From the NCBI GenBank assembly GCA_964495085.1, contig CAZBUK010000008.1:4300-68299 (forward strand): a DNA stretch of 64,000 nucleotides, written 5' to 3'. Below the pieces are notes generated by a model that was given only the letters and a program-made list of their open reading frames with translations, was not told where the DNA came from and ran no database searches. Each line of letters starts with the position of its first letter. Positions within the stretch are counted from its first letter, which is position 1. This DNA comes from CAZBUK01 sp964495085 (GTDB lineage: Bacteria > Bacteroidota > Ignavibacteria > T3Sed10-11). Both the position numbers and the translations under genes were made by a program. Shown piece by piece: positions 44,647-52,488 of this stretch.

Positions 44647-45864
44647 ATGAGACACATAGCGAACAGATCAGTAGTTCTGTTATTTATCATCGGACTGGTT
44701 CAAATGTCCCTCCCTGAATCGAGCAATGCGATGGATTATTTTGATAGTTCTTCGAAACGATTCACGGTTAGCTTTTTCGGCGGCGCGACTATTGCGAACC
44801 GGGGAGGCAGATGGATGACGCTGGGGGGTGTCTTTGATGTCAATGCCGGGTATAATCCTCTCTACGGAACGAGCGTATCATATACAATCACGCAGCCATT
44901 CAGTGTGGAGCTCGGCGTCTTCGGGGGCAGCTTTCAGAAGGAAACCGATCCCGATCGGTTTCATAATCAGTATTTTATGTTCACGGGAAAAGGAGTCGTT
45001 CATCTGAATGACGTACTGCAGACGTACCGGTTGATTGAGCATGTTAATCCGTACATTTCGCTGGGATTCGGGCGGATGATGAATCAGATCACCGATCGCG
45101 AAGGTCCGGATACGGATTTTACGGTTTCCGTCTTCACTGCGGCGCTCGGATTCAATTATTACGTTACCAGTTTCGTCGATTTCTTTGCCTCGTACGAATA
45201 CTTCGTGGCGAACACGGATATAATCGACGCCAAGCCGGGACGCTTCAACAGGGACACGTGGGGATCTCTGCTTTTCGGCGTTAGGTTCAATATCGGTAAG
45301 ATGGGAAGCAGGCATATCGCGTGGCAGCCGCGCACCGGCCGGATGGAAGCGGTGATTGTCAGCCAGCAGGAATCGTACACGGAGCTTCAGACGAAATACG
45401 TTTCGCTCGAGAAGAACAACGAGATACTCGAACAGAAGCTGTCGCGTCTCGAAAACAACCTCGATTACTACCGCGAGATCGCCGAACGCATCGAGTACAA
45501 GCTTGATAACAGGATAACCGGCGATACTACCTTCTCGATAGATTACGATATTCTCTTCGGATTCGATTCATCGACGCTCGAACGGCAGGCACATATCATT
45601 CTCGACAGCATTGTCAGAAGCATGCAGCATAATCCGCAGAAAAATCTCGTGATCGCGGGACATACGGATTCCATCGGCTCGCATTCGTACAATCTCGGAC
45701 TCTCGGTCCGGCGTGCGCATGCAGTGAAGAACTATCTCGTGAGCAAGGGTATCGATTCGGGACGAATCGAGGCCCGCGGCGTCGGCTCCGGCGAACCGGT
45801 CGCCCCGAACACCGATCCGACCGGAAGACAACGGAACAGGAGGGTTGAATTCGTACTCCAGTAA
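44647..45864 (+). CDS. OmpA-family outer-membrane protein with beta-barrel, coiled coil and peptidoglycan-binding domain
   Basis: 405 residues; ATG with GTGAGGA upstream. Signal peptide about 1-28 (VVLLFIIGLVQMSL...SSNA). Residues 35-215 form an eight-strand-type barrel (FTVSFFGGATIANRGG ... SLLFGVRFNIGK). A coiled coil (about 235-290, YTELQTKYVSLEKNNEILEQ) leads to the OmpA C-terminal domain (about 298-405) with DILFGFDSSTLERQA, the peptidoglycan-binding GHTDSIGSHSYNLGLSVRRA, and GVGSGEPVAPNTDPTGRQRN-type end. It anchors the outer membrane to the cell wall. Transcribed alone, closed by a strong terminator. Confidence 0.9.
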   Translation: MRHIANRSVVLLFIIGLVQMSLPESSNAMDYFDSSSKRFTVSFFGGATIANRGGRWMTLGGVFDVNAGYNPLYGTSVSYTITQPFSVELGVFGGSFQKETDPDRFHNQYFMFTGKGVVHLNDVLQTYRLIEHVNPYISLGFGRMMNQITDREGPDTDFTVSVFTAALGFNYYVTSFVDFFASYEYFVANTDIIDAKPGRFNRDTWGSLLFGVRFNIGKMGSRHIAWQPRTGRMEAVIVSQQESYTELQTKYVSLEKNNEILEQKLSRLENNLDYYREIAERIEYKLDNRITGDTTFSIDYDILFGFDSSTLERQAHIILDSIVRSMQHNPQKNLVIAGHTDSIGSHSYNLGLSVRRAHAVKNYLVSKGIDSGRIEARGVGSGEPVAPNTDPTGRQRNRRVEFVLQ

Positions 45865-45870
45865 TAACGA

Positions 45871-45903
45871 AAAAAGGCCGCAGGTCACCCTGCGGCCTTT
45901 TTG
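45871..45903. terminator. Bidirectional terminator after the OmpA-family gene
   Basis: A perfect 12-bp stem (AAAGGCCGCAGG / CCTGCGGCCTTT) with a 4-base loop TCAC, preceded by an A run and followed by a T run, so it can serve the rightward OmpA gene and the leftward gene ending at 45915. Confidence 0.95.
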
Positions 45904-45914
45904 TTACCGGTCGG

Positions 45915-46196
45915 CTACACGCGTTTTATCTCGTTTTCATACTCGGGGAAATACGATGATATCTTCGAAAGGTTGAATCTGTGCAATATCATCTCCTTCG
46001 GCTCCCTCTGGAGAAGGAATTTGAACGACCTAACGAGCAGATCTTCCGGTTTCTCCGTTCCTCCCGTCAGTTTCCTGTAGTATGCGTCATCAATCTCTAC
46101 GATATGTTCGGTACTACTCCCCTCATCCCGAATGGTAATTTTGAAAACGCTCCGCTGCCCGGTCGCGGAAACCGGTTGAACGACTATTTCCGGCAT
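45915..46196 (-). CDS. Small conserved hypothetical protein
   Basis: 93 residues; ATG with a strong AAGGAAGG upstream, which supports it as a real gene. Soluble, no signal or membrane helix. The opening is beta-rich (EIVVQPVSATGQRSVFKITI), then YRKLTGGTEKPEDLLVRSFK and FLLQREPKEMILHRF, ending FPEYENEI. I recall uncharacterised bacterial and archaeal proteins with the same 'YRKLTGG...SFxFLLxREPKExIL...FPEYE' pattern; none has an assigned function as far as I know. It is downstream of the small membrane protein gene by 33 bp in the same direction, likely one transcript ended by the bidirectional terminator. Confidence 0.75.
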   Translation of the reverse strand: MPEIVVQPVSATGQRSVFKITIRDEGSSTEHIVEIDDAYYRKLTGGTEKPEDLLVRSFKFLLQREPKEMILHRFNLSKISSYFPEYENEIKRV

Positions 46197-46229
46197 AGAC
46201 TTCCTTCCTTTCCGTATCTTCCTGAAAAA

Positions 46230-46463
46230 TCATCCTTTCGGCGAGGATCCGGCATTGATGCGCTCCGCCGATTTATAGGCGTCGACGATGGCATAAATCC
46301 AGACGATAAAAAATGTAACATAACCAACCAGGATCGACGTCAAGCCGATATTTACCAGCTGAATTAAAAAAAGAAGTATTCCCTTGCCGATCATTCCGTT
46401 ATAGATATGTCCCAAACCGGTTATGAAGAAGCTCAGAACTGCTGCGACTCCCGGATTTTTCAT
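46230..46463 (-). CDS. Small two-helix membrane protein (TM2-domain-like)
   Basis: About 77 residues from the ATG at 46463 (MKNPGVAAVLSFFITGLGHI), with GGAG 12 bases upstream; an ATG at 46499 would add 12 hydrophilic residues. Two membrane helices (about 5-35 and 38-60) with the motif GLGHIYNGMIGKGILLFLIQ between them, then IVWIYAIVDAYKSAERIN. The 'PxxAxxLSFFxxGLGxxYxGxxxKG' layout and the Asp-Ala-Tyr end are typical of TM2-like small proteins. Function unknown. Confidence 0.75.
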   Translation of the reverse strand: MKNPGVAAVLSFFITGLGHIYNGMIGKGILLFLIQLVNIGLTSILVGYVTFFIVWIYAIVDAYKSAERINAGSSPKG

Positions 46464-47165
46464 AGGTAAGCGGTGCTCCGTATGCCTGTAACGTTGCATG
46501 CGGCTCTATCTCCCGACGGCTCCGAATCCGGGGGATAAACCGCGATATATATTACATATTTATTCATCTAATTGCGAATCGAAAAGAAAATTCGACCGAT
46601 CGCAATACGCAAAAAATCGATTCGGTGACATCGGAGGCACACATATAACGCCGGATTATTTCGTGATTTTCCAAAACATAGATACAAACCGGAGGACTTA
46701 ACCGGCTGTTTCCGGTCCGGACGGATATACCGATATATTCCTGCGCGGAGGCTCGGCTTCCCATACAATTCAACTTCGCCTTCCTGCATCCTGAATCGGC
46801 TACCGGCCTGAAGCTGCGGACTGCGCATGAATCCCCTGCTTATTGCATGTAAACCACCATTCGATTATTATAAGCAATATCCGAGCGGACGTTCGATCCC
46901 GGCATGCTCCGGTGATTTCGTTGCGCCGATGCTTTTTCCAATAGAAGCATAATACCCGGATGCTTCATAGTATTCGGCAGTTACTCTCCTCATCGATCGG
47001 CAGCATTTCATCTTCAAGGTTTCTCGTACATCCCGGAGAAACTACGATTTTTGTACCGACAAGGTGGGGGAATAAACGGACGATTTGCCGCTCTGCGGGT
47101 CGATTTGGGTATTCGGATCGGCATCGCCATCCAGACGACGCACATGAAAAGGACCGGAATATCCT
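46464..47165. other. Intergenic region left of the antiporter genes
   Basis: About 700 bases with no gene I can support. A minus-strand frame of 86 codons at 46568-46828 lacks a ribosome binding site and family resemblance. No tRNA, hairpin with T run or tandem repeat was noticed. AAAAGGA about 13 bases before the TTG at 47166 may be the ribosome binding site of the first antiporter. Confidence 0.5.
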
Positions 47166-49142
47166 TTGAGCGATTTATCCATTGTTAAAGACGTTCTGAT
47201 CATCCTGACTATTTCGATTCCGATCGTCTTTATTTTTCAGAAAATTAAAATTCCATCGATCGTCGGTTTTCTCATCGCGGGTATACTGGTCGGTCCCCAT
47301 GGACTGCGCCTGATCACCGACGATGCGGCGATACAGATGCTCGCGAATTTCGGTGTGATCCTCCTGCTCTTTACCATCGGCGTCGAGCTCTCCATTCAGC
47401 AATTCCTGCAGATGAAAAGAACCCTCCTGATCGCGGGAAGCTTTCAGGTGGTCGTCACCATACTCATATTTACGCTGGCGTCATACCTCCTCGGCTTGCC
47501 GCTCAACCAGAGCCTTTTTCTCGGTATGCTCGGAAGCCATTCAAGCACTGCGGTAATACTGAAGATTCTCTCCGATAAGAACGAGGTCGATTCTCTGCAC
47601 GGCCGGATTACCACCGGCATGACGGTATTTCAGGATCTGGCAAGCGTTCCGATGATCCTTCTTCTCCCCGTTCTCTCGGCGACGACCGTAGAAATCACGC
47701 CAACGGAAATTATCCTGCAATTGCTCCTCTCATTCGGTGCGGTGGCTGCGGTGGTTGTGCTCGCGCGATTCCTTATGCCGCGCATCGTATATTATCTTGC
47801 GTCGGTACGGATCCGCGAGGCGTTCACCATCGGCATCCTGACGCTCATACTCGGCACGGCCTACGTCACGAGCATGGCGGGATTGTCCCTTGCGCTCGGA
47901 GCTTTCATCACGGGACTCGTTCTCTCCGAATCGGAATTTAACAGACAGGTATTCGCCGATGTTATACCTCTGCGCGACGCGTTTAACAGTATTTTCTTCG
48001 TCTCGATCGGTCTTCTTCTCGACACCGGTCTCGTTTTCGAAAATATCTTTTTTTTTCTTCTGATCGTCTGCGGAATCGTCGCCGTCAAATCCGTCGTCGT
48101 CATCGTGATTATCATGGCGATGAAATTTCCGTTTAAAATCGCTCTGCTGACGGGCTTGGGCCTGGCGCAGATCGGAGAGTTCGCATTCGTCCTGGCCGTT
48201 GTGGGGATGGATTATGAGATTATCAGCCCCGAACTTCACAGCGGGTTTTTGGCCTCTTCAATAGCGACGATGCTGCTGATCCCCCTGCTGATGCAGATCG
48301 TGCCTCCATTCTTCGACAGGATATTTTCGAATGTCTTCAGGAAACCCGCCGAACTTACGCCTCCGGTTCTTACCTCTGTGAGACATCACGTGATAATCGT
48401 CGGCTACGGATTGAACGGTCAAAATCTCTCCCGGGTTCTGAGAGAGACCGGGATACCATATCTCATCGTTGATATGAATCCCGATATCGTCCGGAAACTG
48501 CGGGATAAGGGCGAGTATGTGATATTCGGCGATGTGTGTAAAACGGAGATACTCGAGCAGGCGAGCGTAGAGACCGCACAGTGTATCGTGTTTGCGATGG
48601 CCGATCACCAATCGACTCGTCTCGGACTGATACTCGCTCGCAGGATGAACCCGTCGATATATTCCGTCGTCCGCCTCCGGAACCTGAGGGAGATAGACGA
48701 CTTCATATTACTCGGTGCGAATGAAATCATTCCTGAGGAGTTCGAAACGTCCCTGCACATTTTCAGCAAGGTTTTGGAGAGTTACCATATACCCCTGAAC
48801 ATAATTTTAAAACAGATTTCCATCGTCCGTGCCGAGTCGTACCGGATGCTGCGGAAAGAAGGCATGGTGACGTCCCAGTTCGCGAGGCTCGGCGAGATAC
48901 TTGCCGCAGGCATTACCGAAACCTACTATGTCGAGGATGGTAATCCGCACATTGGCACAACGCTTGCCGCTGTCAACCTGCGTGCACGGACGGGAGCGAC
49001 GATCATTGCAGTGGTACGAAACGGCAAAGCGATTCCGAATCCGTCACCGGGTGAAACCGTAACCGCGCATGATACCTATGTCGTGGTCGGCGATCATAAA
49101 TCGGTCGATCGCGCGATTCAAGTTCTCAACGGGGAAACATGA
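47166..49142 (+). CDS. Kef-type CPA2 cation/proton antiporter with RCK (TrkA) domains, copy 1
   Basis: 658 residues starting at a TTG. About 12 membrane helices fill residues 8-385, with family motifs VGFLIAGILVGPHGL, the SSTAVILKIL segment after LGMLGSH, FQDLASVPMILLLPVL, and LGAFITGLVLSESEF. A TrkA-N/RCK domain follows (HVIIVGYGLNGQNLSRVL, then VDMNPD and VIFGDVCKTEIL), with a linker and a TrkA-C domain near 565-655 (LAAVNLRARTGATIIAVV). This layout fits a ligand-gated K+ or Na+/H+ antiporter. It is followed 103 bp later by a close paralogue of the same length, so the pair is a tandem duplication. Confidence 0.92.
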   Translation: MSDLSIVKDVLIILTISIPIVFIFQKIKIPSIVGFLIAGILVGPHGLRLITDDAAIQMLANFGVILLLFTIGVELSIQQFLQMKRTLLIAGSFQVVVTILIFTLASYLLGLPLNQSLFLGMLGSHSSTAVILKILSDKNEVDSLHGRITTGMTVFQDLASVPMILLLPVLSATTVEITPTEIILQLLLSFGAVAAVVVLARFLMPRIVYYLASVRIREAFTIGILTLILGTAYVTSMAGLSLALGAFITGLVLSESEFNRQVFADVIPLRDAFNSIFFVSIGLLLDTGLVFENIFFFLLIVCGIVAVKSVVVIVIIMAMKFPFKIALLTGLGLAQIGEFAFVLAVVGMDYEIISPELHSGFLASSIATMLLIPLLMQIVPPFFDRIFSNVFRKPAELTPPVLTSVRHHVIIVGYGLNGQNLSRVLRETGIPYLIVDMNPDIVRKLRDKGEYVIFGDVCKTEILEQASVETAQCIVFAMADHQSTRLGLILARRMNPSIYSVVRLRNLREIDDFILLGANEIIPEEFETSLHIFSKVLESYHIPLNIILKQISIVRAESYRMLRKEGMVTSQFARLGEILAAGITETYYVEDGNPHIGTTLAAVNLRARTGATIIAVVRNGKAIPNPSPGETVTAHDTYVVVGDHKSVDRAIQVLNGET

Positions 49143-49245
49143 CCGGTCGACGTTGCCGGAATAGCGGTTGCACTTCACCGGTCATAATTGTAATATATAG
49201 CTGTATTATACCGATTTCCTAACTTTTAAGTCTTCCAGGTGAAAC

Positions 49246-51231
49246 TTGCAGGACTATCCTATCATACGGGATGTGGTTATCATCCTTCTCGTCTCCATCC
49301 CCATCGTATTCGTATTCAACAAGTTTAGGATCCCGAGCATCGTCGGTTTCCTTATCGCGGGAATCATCATCGGGCCGCATGGCTTCAAACTGATCACCGA
49401 GATCGGTCAGATCGAGATCATGGCGGAAATCGGGGTTATCATGCTCCTTTTTACCATCGGCCTCGAGATATCGATCCAGCGCCTCATGCAGATGAGACGG
49501 ATGCTCATCCTCGCCGGCGGTCTGCAGGTCTCTCTTACGATTCTGATCACCGCGGTGATCTTGTTCCTCTTCGGCATACCTCTGAACCAGAGCATCTTTT
49601 ACGGCATGCTGTTGAGCCTCTCGAGCACCGCGATCGTTCTGAAATTGCTCTCTGACCGGAACGAGCTCGAGGCGCCGCACGGACGAATCGCGCTCGGCAT
49701 CCTGATCTTTCAGGATCTGGCGATCGTTCCGATGATAATCCTCGTGCCGATACTGGCGACAGCAGATGTGCTCGATGTTTCGACTATTTCCCTGCAGATA
49801 CTTCTCTCATTCGGCGCGGTTGCGGTCGTTATCGTTCTCGCGCGGTACTTCATCCCCAAGATCATATACCAGCTTGCAAAGCTGAGAATCCGGGAAGCAT
49901 TCACGATAGGAACGCTCCTCCTGATCCTTGGAACGGCATATCTGACCGAATCGGCAGGACTCTCTCTCGCGCTCGGCGCGTTCATCGCCGGACTCATGAT
50001 ATCGGAATCCGAATTCAGCCATCAGGTTTTCGCGGATATCATTCCTCTCAAAGATGCATTCAACAGCATTTTCTTCGTTTCAATAGGACTTCTGCTCAAC
50101 CTTCAGTTGGTGCTCGACTTTCCCCTCTACGTGTTCGCACTCGTATCCGGCATCGTGATCATCAAATGCACGATCGTTACGCTTCTGGTACTGTTCATGA
50201 AATACCCAACCCGTACCGCGCTGATCACAGGATTGAGCCTCGCGCAGATCGGTGAGTTCTCGTTCGTGCTCGCATCGGTCGGCATAACCCACGACCTGTT
50301 CTCCCAGGAATTCTATCATGCATTCCTCGCATCGTCAATCTTCACGATGCTGTTGACACCCCTCTTCATCGAAATCGCTCCGCATCTTGCCGCCGGACTG
50401 GGCGGAATCCGGATTGGATCCGGACCGGGGATCGACACGGGCGAGAAGAAAATGAAACATCATGTCATCGTCGTCGGCTACGGCCTGAACGGACAGAACC
50501 TGACGAGGGTGCTGAAGGAAACCGGTATTCCCTACGTCATTATAGAGCTGAACCCGGAGACGGTCAACAGGCTCACCGAAAAAAAGGAGAACGTCATTTT
50601 CGGCGACGTGACAAAAAGTGAAATTCTTCGGCAGGCGTTCATCGAAACCGCACAGTGCATCGTGTTTGCAATTTCGGATCCGCGCGCCATGGTCTTGGGT
50701 ATCCGGGTCGCGGATCAACTCAACAGCACGGTCTACACGATCGCACGAGCTCGAAATACGAAGGATATCGACGAGCTGAAAAGAAACGGCGCCGATGTCG
50801 TCATTCCCGAGGAATTCGAGACATCCTTGCAAATATTCAGCAAGGTGCTCGAAAATTACCATATCCCCATCAATGTCATTATGAAGCAGGTAGCGATCCT
50901 TCGGGGAGAATCGTATCAAATGATGGTCAGAGAAGGGACACACATCGATTCTTTAACCCATATCGACGAGATCCTTGCGGCCGGAATTACCGAGACGTAT
51001 TATTTTGAGGAGACCAACCCGCACGTCGGCAGATCCATCGGCGACCTGAACCTGCGCGCTGAGTCGGGAGCGACCATCATCGCAATTGTGCGCAACGGCA
51101 AAACCATAACCAGCCCGGTTCCCACCGAGATCTTTCAGTCTCATGATACCTGCGTGCTGGTCGGAGATCATAAATCAGTCGACAAAGCGATCCAACTGCT
51201 CGATGGAATGGAGATCGGACGACCAGACTGA
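49246..51231 (+). CDS. Kef-type CPA2 cation/proton antiporter with RCK (TrkA) domains, copy 2
   Basis: 661 residues starting at a TTG with AGGTGA just upstream. Same architecture and nearly the same motifs as copy 1: VGFLIAGIIIGPHGF, SLSSTAIVLKLLSDRNE, FQDLAIVPMIILVPIL, LGAFIAGLMISESEF, HVIVVGYGLNGQNLTRVL with GDVTKSEIL, and a TrkA-C end (LNLRAESGATIIAIV). By eye roughly 60% of residues match copy 1, with the SSTA and QDLA ion-path segments conserved in both. The two could form a heteromer or respond to different conditions. No K+ uptake genes adjoin. Confidence 0.92.
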   Translation: MQDYPIIRDVVIILLVSIPIVFVFNKFRIPSIVGFLIAGIIIGPHGFKLITEIGQIEIMAEIGVIMLLFTIGLEISIQRLMQMRRMLILAGGLQVSLTILITAVILFLFGIPLNQSIFYGMLLSLSSTAIVLKLLSDRNELEAPHGRIALGILIFQDLAIVPMIILVPILATADVLDVSTISLQILLSFGAVAVVIVLARYFIPKIIYQLAKLRIREAFTIGTLLLILGTAYLTESAGLSLALGAFIAGLMISESEFSHQVFADIIPLKDAFNSIFFVSIGLLLNLQLVLDFPLYVFALVSGIVIIKCTIVTLLVLFMKYPTRTALITGLSLAQIGEFSFVLASVGITHDLFSQEFYHAFLASSIFTMLLTPLFIEIAPHLAAGLGGIRIGSGPGIDTGEKKMKHHVIVVGYGLNGQNLTRVLKETGIPYVIIELNPETVNRLTEKKENVIFGDVTKSEILRQAFIETAQCIVFAISDPRAMVLGIRVADQLNSTVYTIARARNTKDIDELKRNGADVVIPEEFETSLQIFSKVLENYHIPINVIMKQVAILRGESYQMMVREGTHIDSLTHIDEILAAGITETYYFEETNPHVGRSIGDLNLRAESGATIIAIVRNGKTITSPVPTEIFQSHDTCVLVGDHKSVDKAIQLLDGMEIGRPD

Positions 51232-51340
51232 CCTCCCTTTCAGTGTTATGAGCGGATAAGCGCAACGGTGGTAAGCCGCTTCGGAGACAACGCGGATTTC
51301 TGAACGAACATAATTCGGAATACCTGAATCTGAAAGACTT

Positions 51341-51697
51341 ATGCACGAAATGTCGGTTGCCCAGAATATCATCGAGATTATCGAACAGCATCTACCGCCG
51401 CCCGGGACGGCCCGGGTCAGCAAGGTAAATCTCCGGCTGGGACGCATGTCCGGCATCGTGGCGGACTCGCTCGAGTTTTGTTTTGAGGCGATCACCCGGG
51501 ATACGGCGCTCGGCGAGTCAAAACTTGAAATGGAATTTACGCCCCTCGTCATTCGTTGCCATGTATGCGGCCGGGAATCGGAAATCCAGGAGCCTTACTT
51601 TATATGTCCGGAGTGCTCGTCGACTCAGGTCGACATCGTCTCCGGAACCGAACTCCAGGTCGTCGGAATAGAAATCGAAGAACTTAATCCGGGATAA
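51341..51697 (+). CDS. hypA: Hydrogenase maturation nickel metallochaperone HypA
   Basis: 118 residues. Begins MHEMSVAQNIIEIIEQ; the N-terminal Met-His-Glu is the nickel site of the family. The zinc loop has CHVC (about 74-77) and CPEC (about 90-93). It hands nickel to [NiFe]-hydrogenase (and in some bacteria urease) with HypB. First gene of the hyp cluster, 109 bp after the antiporter gene, and 2 bp before hypB. Confidence 0.95.
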   Translation: MHEMSVAQNIIEIIEQHLPPPGTARVSKVNLRLGRMSGIVADSLEFCFEAITRDTALGESKLEMEFTPLVIRCHVCGRESEIQEPYFICPECSSTQVDIVSGTELQVVGIEIEELNPG

Positions 51698-51699
51698 GT

Positions 51700-52350
51700 A
51701 TGGGTATCATCACAATCGAACGCAAGGTCCTTGAGAAGAACGAACATTTCGCGGAGAAGAACAGATCGCTGTTCGCGCAACATGGACTCTTCGTCATTAA
51801 TATTGTCAGCTCGCCGGGTTCCGGTAAGACGTCCCTCCTCGAGCGCACCATCGAAACTTTGAAAGGAAGAATACGGATATCCGTTGTCGAAGGAGACGTC
51901 CAGACCGACCTGGACGCTCAACGCATATCGTCTCTGGATATTCCCGCCGTACAGATCGTCACGAACGGAGGCTGTCATCTCGAAGCCCGTCTTGTACAGG
52001 ACGCGGTATCGCAGCTCGATCTCGAGAATACCGATCTGCTCATTATCGAAAACGTAGGAAATCTCGTCTGCCCCGCGAACTACGACCTGGGCGAAGCCCA
52101 TAAGGTGGTAGTGCTCAGTACGACCGAAGGAGACGACAAACCCCTGAAATATCCCAACATGTTCCGGAACGCATCGGTACTGGTGATCAATAAAACCGAT
52201 CTGCTGCCGTATCTCAACTGCGATATCGACACGTTGCGGAGCAATGCGCTGAAGATCAACCCGGGGCTGACGATTTTTGAAACGTCATGCACCACGGGAG
52301 ACGGTATTTCCGCGTGGAGTGAATGGCTCGCGGGGAAAATACAAAAATGA
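51700..52350 (+). CDS. hypB: Hydrogenase maturation GTPase HypB
   Basis: 216 residues. GTPase motifs: P-loop SSPGSGKTSLLE, EGDVQTDLDAQR, ENVGNLVCPANYDLGE and NKTDLLPY. The conserved metal site TNGGCHLEARLV is present. The N-terminal Cys-rich nickel motif and His-rich stretch found in some HypB proteins are absent, so it probably works as a GTP-dependent release switch rather than a nickel store. Starts 2 bp after hypA. Confidence 0.95.
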   Translation: MGIITIERKVLEKNEHFAEKNRSLFAQHGLFVINIVSSPGSGKTSLLERTIETLKGRIRISVVEGDVQTDLDAQRISSLDIPAVQIVTNGGCHLEARLVQDAVSQLDLENTDLLIIENVGNLVCPANYDLGEAHKVVVLSTTEGDDKPLKYPNMFRNASVLVINKTDLLPYLNCDIDTLRSNALKINPGLTIFETSCTTGDGISAWSEWLAGKIQK

Positions 52351-52488
52351 CGCCGTTATTCCGGAACGGTCCCACATTTTCGCTCGTCGACGAAACATGG
52401 ATTCAGGGCGATCCCGCTTCAGACCGGATAAGGACGCGTCCGCTCAATAGTATCTAATTCCGATCTTCACCTATAAACGGCTTTCCCG

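Noticed and set aside
46568..46828. Minus-strand frame of 86 codons in the region left of the antiporters
   Set aside because: No ribosome binding site, no recognisable motif, overlapped by an equally open frame; not supported as a gene.
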